A DNA stretch of 64,000 bases from CAYWMY01 sp046352935 (GCA_046352935.1 JAXMGR010000020.1:1-64000); one strand, 5' to 3'; shown: positions 24,963 to 34,088, counted from the first letter of the stretch. Notes: generated from the sequence alone by a model not told the origin. Numbers and translations: made by a program.

Positions 24963-25367
24963 TCAGCCCGCGTAACGCTCGTACAGGATCAGGATCCAGG
25001 CGAGGGCGAGCATCCAGATCGCGAGCAGCACGGCCGCGGAGGCGAGATCCTTGGCGAGACCGGACAGCGGATGATGCTCGATGCCGATGCGGTCGATCGC
25101 GACCTCCACGGCGCTGTTCAGGAGCTCCACGACGAGCAGGAACAGCGCCGGCAGGGTCAGCATCAGCCGCTCGATGGCGGTCCCGCCGAGCCAGAGCCCG
25201 AGCGGCACCACGACCGCGGCGACCAGGCATTCCAGCCGGAACGCCGCCTCGTTCTGCCAGGCCCCGCGGAAACCGCGCATGGAATTGCCATTGGCGGCCA
25301 TCAGCCGCTTGAGGCCGTTGGGCCGGTCCTTCGTGTTCGGACGCTGGGGTTCGTTCGGGCCGTTCAT
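24963..25367 (-). CDS. dgkA: Diacylglycerol kinase, prokaryotic DgkA type
   Basis: A 134-residue inner-membrane protein with three hydrophobic helices and the DgkA active-site residues in QNEAAFRLE, VELLNSAVEVAIDRIG and LAKDLASAAVLLA. It phosphorylates diacylglycerol released during membrane-derived oligosaccharide or lipid A modification, returning it to phosphatidic acid. The start at MNGPNEPQR is preferred because further upstream codons are low-complexity and unlike the family. It is divergent from ispG over a 184-base gap and lies 143 bases upstream of pfkB. Confidence 0.92.
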   Translation of the reverse strand: MNGPNEPQRPNTKDRPNGLKRLMAANGNSMRGFRGAWQNEAAFRLECLVAAVVVPLGLWLGGTAIERLMLTLPALFLLVVELLNSAVEVAIDRIGIEHHPLSGLAKDLASAAVLLAIWMLALAWILILYERYAG

Positions 25368-25518
25368 ACGGGGGCGGACGATATCGCAAACCGCCGGCGG
25401 CCGATATTGCGAACAGCTCCTTTCTGCCCGGCATCCGGCCGGAGGTCGCGGGTCCGGCGGCGCGATGCCGCCCACCCCTGCACGGGCTCCCGTCGATCGC
25501 ACCGCAGGGCCCGGACGC

Positions 25519-25524
25519 TACAAT
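25519..25524 (+). promoter_or_regulatory. Candidate -10 box for ispG
   Basis: TACAAT lies 27 bases before the ispG ATG, in the dgkA/ispG divergent gap. No strong -35 hexamer is visible at the right distance. Confidence 0.4.
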
Positions 25525-25551
25525 ACAGCCCCCGCGCCACCGAGACCCCGC

Positions 25552-26778
25552 ATGCTCCTGCCCCGCCGCCACACGACCGCCGTCCGCATCGGTTCCGTGA
25601 CCGTGGGTGGCGGCGCACCCGTCGTCGTGCAGTCCATGACGAACACTGACACGGCCGACGTGGATGCGACGGCCGCGCAGGTGCTGGAGCTCGCGCGGGC
25701 AGGATCGGAGTTGGTGCGGGTGACGGTGAACACCGACGAGGCCGCGGCGGCCGTGCCGCGCATCCGCGCCGCGCTCGATGCCGCGGGCTGCGACGTGCCG
25801 CTCGTCGGCGACTTCCACTTCAACGGCCACAAGCTGCTGAAGGAGCACCCCGCCTGCGCCGCGGCGCTCGCCAAGTACCGCATCAACCCGGGCAACGTCG
25901 GCCGCGGCTCGAAGCGTGATCCGCAGTTCGCCGAGATGATCGCCATCGCGGTGGCGAACGACCGGCCGGTGCGCATCGGCGTGAACTGGGGCAGCCTCGA
26001 TTCCGACCTGCTCACGCGCATGATGGACGAGAACTCGCGCGCGCCCGAGCCGCGCGACGCGCTCGACGTGCTGCGCGAGGCGACCGTGGTCTCGGCGCTC
26101 ACCAGCGCCCGGCGCGCCGAGGAACTGGGCCTGCCGCACGATCGCATCGTCATCAGCACCAAGGTGAGCGGCGTACAGGACCTGATCGCGATCTACCGCA
26201 TGCTCGCGGCGCGCTGCGATTACCCGCTGCACCTCGGACTCACCGAAGCCGGCATGGGTTCGAAGGGCATCGTGGCTTCGACCGCCGCGCTCGCGGTGCT
26301 GCTGCAGGAAGGCATCGGCGACACCATCCGCATCTCGCTGACGCCCGAGCCCGGCGGTCCGCGCACGCGCGAGGTCATCGTGGCGCAGGAGCTGCTGCAG
26401 AGCCTGGGGCTGCGCGCCTTCTCGCCGATGGTCGTCTCCTGCCCCGGCTGCGGGCGCACGACCAGCACCTACTTCCAGGAGCTGGCGGGCCGCATCCAGG
26501 ACCACCTGCGCGAACGCATGCCCGAGTGGCGCACGCAGTACGACGGCGTCGAGACCATGACCGTCGCAGTCATGGGCTGTGTCGTGAACGGTCCCGGCGA
26601 GAGCAAGCATGCGAACATCGGCATCAGCCTGCCCGGCACGGGCGAGCGGCCCGTGGCACCCGTCTACGAGGACGGCGAGAAGACCGTGACGCTGAAGGGC
26701 GAGCGCATCGCGGAGGAGTTCCAGGCGCTGGTCGAACAGTACGTGGCGCGCCGCTACACGCGGCGCGATCGTGCCTGA
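25552..26778 (+). CDS. ispG: (E)-4-hydroxy-3-methylbut-2-enyl diphosphate synthase
   Basis: A 408-residue enzyme of the MEP isoprenoid pathway. It converts MEcPP to HMBPP with a 4Fe-4S cluster. The cluster cysteines are seen in VVSCPGCGRTT and AVMGCVVNGPGESKHANIG; the N-terminal barrel motifs QSMTNTDTADVDATAAQV and GDFHFNGHKLL are typical. The ATG at 25,552 places the family N-terminus (RRHTTAVRIGSVTVGG) correctly. It is somewhat longer than the E. coli enzyme but within the family range. It is followed 72 bases later by the carbinolamine dehydratase gene. Confidence 0.96.
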   Translation: MLLPRRHTTAVRIGSVTVGGGAPVVVQSMTNTDTADVDATAAQVLELARAGSELVRVTVNTDEAAAAVPRIRAALDAAGCDVPLVGDFHFNGHKLLKEHPACAAALAKYRINPGNVGRGSKRDPQFAEMIAIAVANDRPVRIGVNWGSLDSDLLTRMMDENSRAPEPRDALDVLREATVVSALTSARRAEELGLPHDRIVISTKVSGVQDLIAIYRMLAARCDYPLHLGLTEAGMGSKGIVASTAALAVLLQEGIGDTIRISLTPEPGGPRTREVIVAQELLQSLGLRAFSPMVVSCPGCGRTTSTYFQELAGRIQDHLRERMPEWRTQYDGVETMTVAVMGCVVNGPGESKHANIGISLPGTGERPVAPVYEDGEKTVTLKGERIAEEFQALVEQYVARRYTRRDRA

Positions 26779-26850
26779 GCCCGCGGCGACACTGATCGTT
26801 CGACGGCTGGATGGAACACGGCGCCCGTCAACGACGGGAAGGAGCACCCC

Positions 26851-27186
26851 ATGACCGAACTGGCCGGAAAGCGCTGCAAACCCTGCGAAGGCGGAGTCGA
26901 GCCACTGTCACCGGCCGAAGCCGGGCGGCTGCTCGCCGAACTGCATCCCGACTGGGCGCTCGTCGAGGACGGCCGGGCCATCCGGCGCGGGCTGCGCTTC
27001 GTCGATTTCCACCGCACCATGAGCTTCGTCAACGCGCTGGCCCACATCGCCAACCGCGAGGACCACCATCCCGACCTCGAAATCGGCTACAACTACTGCA
27101 ACGTTCGCTGGTCCACCCATGCGATCGGCGGGTTGTCGGAGAACGACTTCATCTGCGCCGCCCGCATGGACCGCCTGCTCGACTGA
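26851..27186 (+). CDS. phhB: Pterin-4a-carbinolamine dehydratase
   Basis: A 111-residue protein with the conserved NREDHHPDLEIGYNYCNVRW core, which supplies the active-site histidines, and the ending THAIGGLSENDFICAARMD. It dehydrates 4a-hydroxytetrahydropterin to recycle the pterin cofactor of aromatic amino acid hydroxylases. GGAAGGAG lies 7 bases before the ATG, a strong ribosome binding site. No phenylalanine hydroxylase gene is nearby, so the partner enzyme is unknown. In some bacteria the protein also serves molybdopterin chemistry. Confidence 0.93.
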   Translation: MTELAGKRCKPCEGGVEPLSPAEAGRLLAELHPDWALVEDGRAIRRGLRFVDFHRTMSFVNALAHIANREDHHPDLEIGYNYCNVRWSTHAIGGLSENDFICAARMDRLLD

Positions 27187-27273
27187 CCGCGCAGGGTCCC
27201 GTGACCCGGCCGGCGGTCGCAACGTGGCGCCGCGGATCGGCATAATGCCCGCAAGCACTGGAGAGACTGTCAA

Positions 27274-28209
27274 ATGATGACGACACGCCGCATCGGGTCC
27301 CTGGAAGTCACGCCCGTCGGGCTCGGCTGCAACAACTTCGGCTGGTTCCTCCCCGACGAGGCCGCCTCCGGGGCGGTGATCGATGCGGCATTCGACGCCG
27401 GCATCAATTTCTTCGACACCGCCGATGTCTACGGCAACGGCCAGAGCGAGATCCTGCTCGGCAAGGCGCTGCGCGGGCGGCGCAACCGCGCCGTGATCGT
27501 CACCAAGTTCGGCTTCACGATGGGTTCGTTCGAAGGCGGCGGCCGGCCCGAGTACGTGCGCAAGTCCGCCGAAGGCAGCCTGCAGCGTCTCGGCGTCGAT
27601 GTCATCGACCTCTACATGCTGCACTGGCCCGATCCGAAGACGCCGCTCGCCGACACGCTGGGCGCGATGCAGGAACTCGTGAAGGCCGGCAAGGTGCGCG
27701 AAATCGGCTGTTCCAACATGAGTGTCGCGCAGCTCGGAGAGGCCGCCGCGCTGGTGCGGTCCGGGGCCCCGCGCTTCGTCTGCGTGGAGAACGAGTTCAG
27801 CCTGCTGAAGCGCGAGGTCGAGAAGGAGGTGCTGCCGGAATGCACGCGGCAGAACCTCGCGTTCCTGCCCTATTTCCCGCTCGCGAGCGGCCTGCTGACC
27901 GGCAAGTACCGCAAGGGCGCGACGCCGCCGGCGGGGGCGAGGCTGACGAACGGCGGCGAGCACTTCGCCGGCATGCTGAGCGACGCCAACCTGTCGCTCG
28001 TCGAGGACCTGGTCGCGTTCGCCGAGGCGCGCGGGCACTCGCTGCTGGAACTCGCGTTCTCGTGGCTGCTGGCCCACGGACCCGTCGCCTCGGTAATCGC
28101 GGGTGCGACGAAGCCGGAACAGATCCGCGCCAACGTGGGCGCTGCGGCGTGGCAGCTCACACACGCGGATCTCGCAGCGATCAACGCGATCCTCGACCGG
28201 CCGCGCTGA
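27274..28209 (+). CDS. Aldo/keto reductase
   Basis: A 311-residue NADPH-dependent (beta/alpha)8 oxidoreductase. The catalytic tetrad is visible: Asp and Tyr in NFFDTADVYGNGQSE, Lys in VIVTKFG, His in YMLHWPDPKTPL. The C-terminal cofactor motif is IAGATKPEQIRANVGAA. The sequence resembles the general YajO/Tas/voltage-channel beta group, so the substrate is probably an aldehyde or ketone, not assignable. GGAGAG precedes the start by 8 bases. The codon ATG is doubled, so the start may be one codon later. A CATAAT -10-like box lies at 27,241. Confidence 0.92.
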   Translation: MMTTRRIGSLEVTPVGLGCNNFGWFLPDEAASGAVIDAAFDAGINFFDTADVYGNGQSEILLGKALRGRRNRAVIVTKFGFTMGSFEGGGRPEYVRKSAEGSLQRLGVDVIDLYMLHWPDPKTPLADTLGAMQELVKAGKVREIGCSNMSVAQLGEAAALVRSGAPRFVCVENEFSLLKREVEKEVLPECTRQNLAFLPYFPLASGLLTGKYRKGATPPAGARLTNGGEHFAGMLSDANLSLVEDLVAFAEARGHSLLELAFSWLLAHGPVASVIAGATKPEQIRANVGAAAWQLTHADLAAINAILDRPR

Positions 28210-28215
28210 CGGAAG

Positions 28216-28404
28216 CGGGGCCGCTCACGATTCCCGGAGACGCCGGCGGACGGCACGGGCTGCAAAGGAAGGCTCGGGCCACCGACGCGCGGGCGCGCAG
28301 GAAGTCCAGCGAGAGAGCGTAAGGATTTCGCGCGAACGAGCCGGACTTCCGTCAACAGCCCGCGCGTCCTGCCACCGACCGGTGGCAGATCGTGAATGCC
28401 CCGT
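28216..28404. repeat. Dispersed nested-hairpin repeat, copy 2
   Basis: Outer arms 28,216-28,231 and 28,389-28,404 pair through CGGGGC and TCACGAT. The inner stem GACGCGCGGGC (28,284-28,294) pairs with 28,358-28,368. The middle stem is GGAAGTCC (28,300-28,307) with GGACTTCC (28,343-28,350): different bases from copy 1 but still perfectly complementary. It lies between two convergent genes, 6 bases after the aldo/keto reductase stop. Confidence 0.88.
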
Positions 28405-28408
28405 CCCC

Positions 28409-28936
28409 TCAGCCCCGCTGCGCGGGCGGCGTGCGGAAACGGAACGCCGTGTACAGCGTCACCGCGAGTCCGACGACGGCCAGCGTGAAGCCCTGCACCG
28501 CAGCCTGGAACGGCGGGCTCAGGAATCCGCGCCGTCCCGACTCCAGCCGCGCGAGCGCCGCGTTCAACTCGGCGAGCGACATCGCCTGCGAGCGCAGATG
28601 CTGCTCGTACGCGGCGAGCAGCCGCGGCAGCGTCCCCGGCAGCAGCACCTCGTAAGCGAACCACGCGCCGGCCGCGTACACGAGACCCGCCACCGCGCTC
28701 ACCGACGCGCCCAGACGCAGCAGATCCCGCCCGCGCAGGTCGCCCGGTTCGGCACTGCGTCGCCGCGCCGCGAAATACACGGCCGTCATCGCGGCGAGCA
28801 TCGACACATAGCCCACGGATTCGACGACGGCGTAAATGCCGGGGCCGGTCCCGAGCGACGCGTAAGGCACCAGCGTCAACAGCAGCGCGGCCACACCGCC
28901 CGCGATCCCGTAGCGCAATGGCAGCGAAAGCGTCAT
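28409..28936 (-). CDS. DUF4199 family membrane protein
   Basis: A 175-residue integral membrane protein with four hydrophobic helices. The pattern matches DUF4199: a first helix, then GYVSMLAAMTAVYFAARRR, a third helix AVAGLVYAAGAWFAYEVLLP, an amphipathic segment LLAAYEQHLRSQAMSLAELN, and a final helix followed by a basic end. The function of this family is unknown. It starts 11 bases after the second Ubi hydroxylase stop and so ends that operon. It converges on the aldo/keto reductase, with hairpin repeat copy 2 between them. Confidence 0.75.
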   Translation of the reverse strand: MTLSLPLRYGIAGGVAALLLTLVPYASLGTGPGIYAVVESVGYVSMLAAMTAVYFAARRRSAEPGDLRGRDLLRLGASVSAVAGLVYAAGAWFAYEVLLPGTLPRLLAAYEQHLRSQAMSLAELNAALARLESGRRGFLSPPFQAAVQGFTLAVVGLAVTLYTAFRFRTPPAQRG

Positions 28937-28947
28937 GGCCGGCGGCT

Positions 28948-30177
28948 TCAGCGCCGCGGCGGAGTGCCGAGCAGCGCCGGCAGGTCGCCGTCGAGGCCCA
29001 TGGCGCGGCGGATCAGTGCCGCCTTCAGAGGGCCGCAGCGATCAACGAGCGACACGCCGAGCCGGCGCAGCGCACCAGCGCCCGGCGCGGAGACCGCAAA
29101 CACGCGCTTCAGTCCGTCCATGGCGGCGAGCGCCGGCACGTTCTCTGCCTTGCGCCAGCGTTCGTAACGCCGCAGTACGCGCGCCTCGCCGAACTCCATG
29201 CCCGCCGAGGTGGCGTCGAGGATTACCTGCACCAGCGTGCCCGCATCGAGCAGACCGAGGTTCACGCCCTGGCCGGCCAGCGGATGCACGGCATGTGCGG
29301 CATCACCGATCAGCACGAAGCGGTTGCGCGTGTAGTCACGCGCGTGCATGAGCCTGAGCGGGAACGCGGCACGACCGCTCGCGAGCGCGAGGTCGCCTAT
29401 TGCCCCGGCGGAACCCCGCGTCACCGCGGCGCCGAAGTCCGCGGCATCCATGGCCAGGAGTTCCGCCGCCTGCCCGGGCGAGGTCGACCACACCAGCGAA
29501 ACGCGTCCGTCGGCGAGCGGCAGCAGCGCCAGCGGTCCCGTCGCGAGAAAGCGCTGCCGGGCCGTGCGCCCGTGCGGACGCTCCGGACGCAGGTGCGCGA
29601 CGACGGCGTGCTGGTCGTAGGGATGGCCCTGCGTCCCGATGCCGGCGAGGTGGCGGGCCGGTGAATCGGACCCGTCGGCGGCCACGACGAGTCCCGCGGC
29701 GATCTGTCGTCCGTCCTCGGTCACGACCCTCGCCACGTCGGGCTGCAGGTCGAGTGATGCGAGGCGCGTGCGCAGCAGCGTGACACCGAATGCCGACGCG
29801 CGTGCGGTGAGCGCCGCCTGGACGGCCAGGTTCTCGGCGATGTGCCCCAGATCCGGTTCGCCCAGCGAAGCGGCATCGAACTCGATCGATCCCACCGATC
29901 CCGGGCTCGCGGCCTCGTCACGGACGACCATGCGCTCGTAGGCGCAGGCGCCGCGCGCGAGTACGGCCTCCCAGGCCCCGACGCGCGCGAGCAGGCGCTG
30001 TGACGCACGCGACAGTGCCGAGACACGCAGGTCGAGATCACCCGTCGGCATCGCGACCGGCCGGGGCTCCAGGATCGCGACGCGCTGCCGCGGCAGCTCC
30101 CGCGCGAGCAGCGCCGCGCAGGCCGCACCCACCATGCCGCCACCGACGATCAGGACGTCGAAGTCCGTGCGCGTCAC
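28948..30177 (-). CDS. ubiI: UbiH/UbiI/UbiF-family FAD-dependent ubiquinone hydroxylase
   Basis: A 409-residue flavin monooxygenase. It has the dinucleotide-binding VLIVGGGMVGAACAALLA, the central AADGSDSPARHLAGI motif, and the FAD motif FVLIGDAAHAVHPLAGQGVN. These enzymes hydroxylate the ubiquinone ring. By position next to ubiH it corresponds to visC/ubiI (C5 hydroxylation), though UbiF-type activity cannot be excluded from sequence. The start is a GTG whose last two bases share the ubiH stop (GTGA overlap), showing coupling. A DUF4199 gene follows. Confidence 0.88.
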   Translation of the reverse strand: MTRTDFDVLIVGGGMVGAACAALLARELPRQRVAILEPRPVAMPTGDLDLRVSALSRASQRLLARVGAWEAVLARGACAYERMVVRDEAASPGSVGSIEFDAASLGEPDLGHIAENLAVQAALTARASAFGVTLLRTRLASLDLQPDVARVVTEDGRQIAAGLVVAADGSDSPARHLAGIGTQGHPYDQHAVVAHLRPERPHGRTARQRFLATGPLALLPLADGRVSLVWSTSPGQAAELLAMDAADFGAAVTRGSAGAIGDLALASGRAAFPLRLMHARDYTRNRFVLIGDAAHAVHPLAGQGVNLGLLDAGTLVQVILDATSAGMEFGEARVLRRYERWRKAENVPALAAMDGLKRVFAVSAPGAGALRRLGVSLVDRCGPLKAALIRRAMGLDGDLPALLGTPPRR

Positions 30178-31427
30178 AGCGGCAGTCCCCGCGCCAGCCG
30201 CGGCACACGGCCCGCGACGCCCATCGACAGCCGCGCCAGCGCGTTCTTTGCGGGCGGGAACAGATCGAACGCCAGCAGCCCCAGCGCGCGTGCGGCGCGC
30301 ACGGGCGGCAGCGGATTGCCGAAGAGCCGCACGAGGCCGTCCGTGAAGCCGATGACGGTGCGGCGATCCTGCCGTCGCCAGTCCGCATAGGCGGCGAGCA
30401 CGCGTTCGTCGCCGGGGTCCGCGTCGGCGCCGCGGGCGCGACAGTCGTCCGCGATGACCTCGGCGAGCGTGGCCACGTCGCGGAGCCCGAGGTTGAAGCC
30501 CTGGCCCGCGATCGGGTGCAGGGTCTGCGCCGCATTGCCGATCACGACCGCGCGCTGCGTCACCAGGCGTGCGGAGCGCGTCAGCGCGAGCGGATAGACA
30601 TGGCGGCGCCCGACGCGCAGGAACCGGCCGAGACGCGTGCCGAACGCCGCTCCCAGTTCAGCGAGGAATTGCTCGTCCGGCAGCTCGCAGACCCGCTGCG
30701 CGGCCGCCGGGGCGAGCGTCCAGACGACGGTGCAGAAGCCGTCGTGCGCCGGCAGCATCGCGATGGGGCCCGCCGGGGTGAAACGCTCGTAGGCGACGTG
30801 GTCGTGGAAGCGCTGCGGCGCGACGTTCGCGATGACGGCGTGCTGGTCGTAGCGCCAGGTGGTCGCGCCGATGCCGAGCAGCGTGCGCAGCGCCGACTGC
30901 GCACCGTCGGCGACGACGGTCAGCCGCGCCTCGAGCCGTCGGGGCCCGTCCGCGACGGCCGGGCCGTCCAGTTCGAGCAGCAGTCCGTCGGTCGCGGCAT
31001 GGATACCGTTGACGGCCGCCGGACACAGCAGCCGGACCCGCGGCGCGCCTTCGAGGGCACCGGCGAGCGCGCGTCCGAGGTCCGCGTTCGTCACGGTGCA
31101 GCCGAGCGCCTCGACGCCCTGCTCCGCCGCGTCGATGCGCGCGAATCCGAAAGCGCCGCGGTCGGAGACGTGGATGCGCCGGATCGGTGTCGGCGGCGGC
31201 GTGATGCACGGCCAGACGCCGAGGCTCTCGAGGATGCGCCGCGTCCCGTTCGCGAGCGCCGAGGTGCGCTGGTCGAAGCTCGGCTGGTGGCCCACGCCGA
31301 CCGGAACGGGCTCGACCACGACGACGTCGAGCGGCAGCGAGGCCAGCGCCACGGCGAGCGACAGACCGGTCATGCCACCACCGACGATGGCGACGTCGCA
31401 GCGAAGGAGATGGCCGTCGGCACCCAT
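30174..31427 (-). CDS. ubiH: 2-octaprenyl-6-methoxyphenol hydroxylase-like flavoprotein
   Basis: A 417-residue FAD monooxygenase with N-terminal VAIVGGGMTGLSLAVALA, the middle VVADGAQSALRTLLGI, and AVVIGNAAQTLHPIAGQGFN. UbiH hydroxylates C6 in ubiquinone synthesis, at the inner membrane. It starts 3 bases after the pepP stop and overlaps the next hydroxylase. The order ygfB-pepP-ubiH-ubiI is the classical gammaproteobacterial cluster, which supports the naming. Confidence 0.92.
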   Translation of the reverse strand: MGADGHLLRCDVAIVGGGMTGLSLAVALASLPLDVVVVEPVPVGVGHQPSFDQRTSALANGTRRILESLGVWPCITPPPTPIRRIHVSDRGAFGFARIDAAEQGVEALGCTVTNADLGRALAGALEGAPRVRLLCPAAVNGIHAATDGLLLELDGPAVADGPRRLEARLTVVADGAQSALRTLLGIGATTWRYDQHAVIANVAPQRFHDHVAYERFTPAGPIAMLPAHDGFCTVVWTLAPAAAQRVCELPDEQFLAELGAAFGTRLGRFLRVGRRHVYPLALTRSARLVTQRAVVIGNAAQTLHPIAGQGFNLGLRDVATLAEVIADDCRARGADADPGDERVLAAYADWRRQDRRTVIGFTDGLVRLFGNPLPPVRAARALGLLAFDLFPPAKNALARLSMGVAGRVPRLARGLPL

Positions 31428-31430
31428 CGC

Positions 31431-32768
31431 TCAGACTGCCCGCATGAGCCGCTCGATGTCGTCGGGCGCCTTCGGCACGCCGGCGGTGAGCACTTCCGGT
31501 TCGCCGCGCGTGACCGCGACATCGTCCTCGATGCGCACGCCGATGCCCCACCAGTGCCGGGCCGCGCCCTTCGTTCCCGGCGGGATGTAGATGCCCGGCT
31601 CGACGGTCAGGACCATGCCGGGCTCGAGCACGCGCCACTCCTCGCCGACGCGATAGTCGCCGACGTCGTGCACGTCCATGCCGAGCCAGTGACCGGTGCG
31701 ATGCATGAAGAACTTCCGGTAGGCGCCTTCCTTGACGAGCGACGGTACCCGACCCTCGAGGAGCCCGAGACGCACGAGCCCCTGGGTGATCGCCTTCACC
31801 GCGGCGTCGTGGGGGTCGTTCCAGTGGTTGCCGGCCCGCGTCTTCGCGATGGCCGCGTGCTGGGCCTCGAGGACGACCTCGTAGACCTCGCGCTGCCGCG
31901 GCGTGAACCGGCCGTTGACCGGGAAGGTGCGGGTGATGTCGGCCGCGTAGTGCGCGTACTCGGCGCCTGCATCGATGAGCAGCAGATCGCCGTCCCGCAG
32001 CTCGGACCGGTTGGCGCGGTAGTGCAGCACGCAGGCATTCGCGCCACCCCCGACGATCGGCTGGTAGGCGTTGTCGGCCTGGTGGCGGTGGAACTCGTGC
32101 ACGAGCTCGGCGGCGACCTCGTATTCGAAGCGGCCGGGCGCGGCGAAGCGCATGGCCCGGCAATGCGCCTGCGCGGAGATCTCCGCCGCGCGGCGCATGA
32201 GCCCCAGCTCGACGGGGCTCTTGTACAAGCGCATGTCGTGCAGCAGGTGATCCAGCGCGACGAACTCCTGTGGCGTGTGCAGGCCCTGCTTGGCCTGCGC
32301 GCGCAGCCCGTTCACCCAGCCGATCACGCGCTGGTCGAACTCGGGGTTCAGTCCCATGGCGCTGTAGACGCGATCGCAGCGCTCCAGCAGGCCCGGCAGG
32401 ATCTCGTCGATGTCGTCGATCGGGAAGGCATCGTCCGCGCCGTGCTGCTGCACCGCACCCTCGGTGCCCGCGCGCGTCCCGTCCCAGGCCTCGCGCACAG
32501 GATCGCGATCGCGCACGAACAGCACGAACTCGCCCTGCGGACGGCCCGGGATGAGCACGGCGACCGACCCGGGTTCCTCGAAACCGGTGAGGTACAGGAA
32601 ATCGCTGTCCTGGCGATAGGCGTACTCGACGTCGGAGTTCCGGTGGCGCACCGGCGCGGCGGGCAGGATCGCGATGCCCCCGCGGCCCATCATCCGCATG
32701 AGCTGGGCACGACGACGCGCGAACTCGTCGGCCTTCGACTTCGTTGATCGATGCTGCCTCACGGCCAT
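31431..32768 (-). CDS. pepP: Xaa-Pro aminopeptidase P
   Basis: A 445-residue M24B metallopeptidase with an N-terminal AMP_N domain (residues 10-150) and a pita-bread catalytic domain. Metal ligands are visible: Asp in LLLIDAGAEY, Asp in ADITRTFP, His in MHRTGHWLGMDVHD, Glu in TVEPGIYIPPG and Glu in GVRIEDDVAV. It removes N-terminal residues preceding proline. The start is set at ATG 32,766-32,768 because GGAGG sits 5 bases upstream; a TTG overlapping the ygfB stop is the alternative. Confidence 0.94.
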   Translation of the reverse strand: MAVRQHRSTKSKADEFARRRAQLMRMMGRGGIAILPAAPVRHRNSDVEYAYRQDSDFLYLTGFEEPGSVAVLIPGRPQGEFVLFVRDRDPVREAWDGTRAGTEGAVQQHGADDAFPIDDIDEILPGLLERCDRVYSAMGLNPEFDQRVIGWVNGLRAQAKQGLHTPQEFVALDHLLHDMRLYKSPVELGLMRRAAEISAQAHCRAMRFAAPGRFEYEVAAELVHEFHRHQADNAYQPIVGGGANACVLHYRANRSELRDGDLLLIDAGAEYAHYAADITRTFPVNGRFTPRQREVYEVVLEAQHAAIAKTRAGNHWNDPHDAAVKAITQGLVRLGLLEGRVPSLVKEGAYRKFFMHRTGHWLGMDVHDVGDYRVGEEWRVLEPGMVLTVEPGIYIPPGTKGAARHWWGIGVRIEDDVAVTRGEPEVLTAGVPKAPDDIERLMRAV

Positions 32769-32779
32769 GGACCCTCCGG

Positions 32780-33346
32780 TCAATGCAGGCGGGGATCGGC
32801 AGGCACCACCGTCCGGCGTGCCTCGGCCAGTTCCTCGAACACGATCTGCGCGCCCGTACGCACGAATTCGACCAGTTCGGCGTAGGCGGCCTCGCCCGAT
32901 TCCACGGGGTCCGCCGCATCGAGCTCGGCGCGCGAGATCTCCGAGAAATCCTCGAGGATCTCACCCACGTCACCCGGCTGATGCTGTGGCGAGACGGCGC
33001 CCCCGAGCGCGAGCCCGTAGAGGAAGCCGTGACACCACTGGGCGAGCCCCGCGACGCGGCGGGCGAGCGCAGCGTCGTCATCGGGCAGCAGCGGCTGGAA
33101 CGCCATGTCGATGTCCGCCATCGCCCGCTCCGTTTCGGCGAACACCGCGGCGAAGACGCCGCGCACCTCGGGCGCGAGGGCGGGGACTTCCTCGTCGGGG
33201 AGGATCTCGTCGATCCACTGTTCGAACCGGTACGGTGCCGCGGAGCACAGCGCGCCGACCAGGCAGCCGTGTGCTTCGGCAGCGGCGACTTCCGCGTCGG
33301 CGTCCGCGAGCAGCCGTTCCAGCTCGTCGAATCCAATGCTCAGCAT
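32780..33346 (-). CDS. ygfB: UPF0149 family protein YgfB
   Basis: A 188-residue acidic, largely helical protein of UPF0149. Family features include AAEAHGCLVGALCS near the start and WCHGFLYGLALGG in the middle. YgfB is not an enzyme of known reaction; in Pseudomonas it has been linked to control of AlpA-dependent peptidoglycan recycling genes. It is the first gene of the ygfB-pepP-ubiH-ubiI run and is divergent from the zapA group. The gap to pepP is 11 bases. Confidence 0.9.
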   Translation of the reverse strand: MLSIGFDELERLLADADAEVAAAEAHGCLVGALCSAAPYRFEQWIDEILPDEEVPALAPEVRGVFAAVFAETERAMADIDMAFQPLLPDDDAALARRVAGLAQWCHGFLYGLALGGAVSPQHQPGDVGEILEDFSEISRAELDAADPVESGEAAYAELVEFVRTGAQIVFEELAEARRTVVPADPRLH

Positions 33347-33473
33347 CGCGCCACCCCATGCCCGCACGCCGCGGCCGCTGTCAATGGTAGAGGGTGCGCA
33401 GGCTTCCCGCATCGTCGGTGTTGCGTGCGGCCATCGTCGGCCGCGCGGGAGTGCACGCAGGCCCGGGGCTTCG

Positions 33474-33503
33474 TTGACCGGCGCTTCCAGCGGGTCCCAT
33501 AAT
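33474..33503 (+). promoter_or_regulatory. Promoter giving a predicted leaderless ZapB-like/zapA mRNA
   Basis: TTGACC (33,474-33,479) and CATAAT (33,498-33,503) are separated by 18 bases. Six bases separate the -10 box from the ATG at 33,510, so +1 would fall on the A of the start codon. No Shine-Dalgarno sequence precedes that ATG. Confidence 0.65.
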
Positions 33504-33509
33504 GCGGCC

Positions 33510-33740
33510 ATGAGCGACGCTGCCAGGTCCGCCCTCGAAACCGAACTCAGGCGTCTCGACAGGCGCGTCGACGAACTGGTCGGCGTGATCACCCAGCTGA
33601 AGGAAGAGAATCGCGCGCTGCGTGCCCGGCAGGACGTGATGAACAACGAGCGCACTGCCCTGCTGCAGAAGAACGAGCAGGTCAAGGCGCGCGTCGAGGC
33701 CATGATCGGCCGGCTCAAGAGCATGGAGCACGGCGCATGA
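33510..33740 (+). CDS. Small coiled-coil cell-division protein, TIGR02449/ZapB-like
   Basis: A 76-residue, almost wholly coiled-coil protein (RRLDRRVDELVGVITQLKEE, then RALRARQDVMNNERTALLQK). It matches the TIGR02449 group found directly upstream of zapA in gammaproteobacteria, and resembles ZapB in size and heptad pattern. A role at the division ring with ZapA is inference. Its stop overlaps the zapA start by four bases (ATGA). The -10 box six bases upstream implies leaderless translation. Confidence 0.85.
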   Translation: MSDAARSALETELRRLDRRVDELVGVITQLKEENRALRARQDVMNNERTALLQKNEQVKARVEAMIGRLKSMEHGA

Positions 33741-34051
33741 ACCAGGAGATGGCCCGGGTCAGCGTGCGGATCCTCGAGAAGGACTATCACGTCGCCTGCC
33801 CGATCGAGGAACGTGCGGCCCTGCTCGACTCCGCGGAGTTCCTGAGCCGCAAGATGAAGGAGATCCGCGACACCGGGAAAATCGTCGGGCTGGACCGCAT
33901 CGCCGTGATGGCGGCGCTGAACCTGGCCAACGAACTCCTGGTCGCCCAGCGCCGCGATGCGCTGCTCGGCACCGATGTGACCGAGCGTGTCCGCGCGATG
34001 CGCGAGCGGGTCGAGGCCGCGCTGGATCGCGGCCAGCAGATGGACCTGTGA
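33737..34051 (+). CDS. zapA: Cell division protein ZapA
   Basis: A 104-residue protein with an N-terminal beta-rich domain (RVSVRILEKDYHVACPIEE) and a C-terminal coiled coil (LGTDVTERVRAMRERVEAAL). ZapA tetramers cross-link FtsZ filaments at the division site. It is coupled to the upstream coiled-coil gene by an ATGA overlap. A GGGCGC/GCGCCC hairpin follows at 34,061-34,078, before the 6S RNA gene. Confidence 0.93.
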   Translation: MNQEMARVSVRILEKDYHVACPIEERAALLDSAEFLSRKMKEIRDTGKIVGLDRIAVMAALNLANELLVAQRRDALLGTDVTERVRAMRERVEAALDRGQQMDL

Positions 34052-34088
34052 TTTGAGGCCGGGCGCCGCGCTGCGCCCGCCGACGATT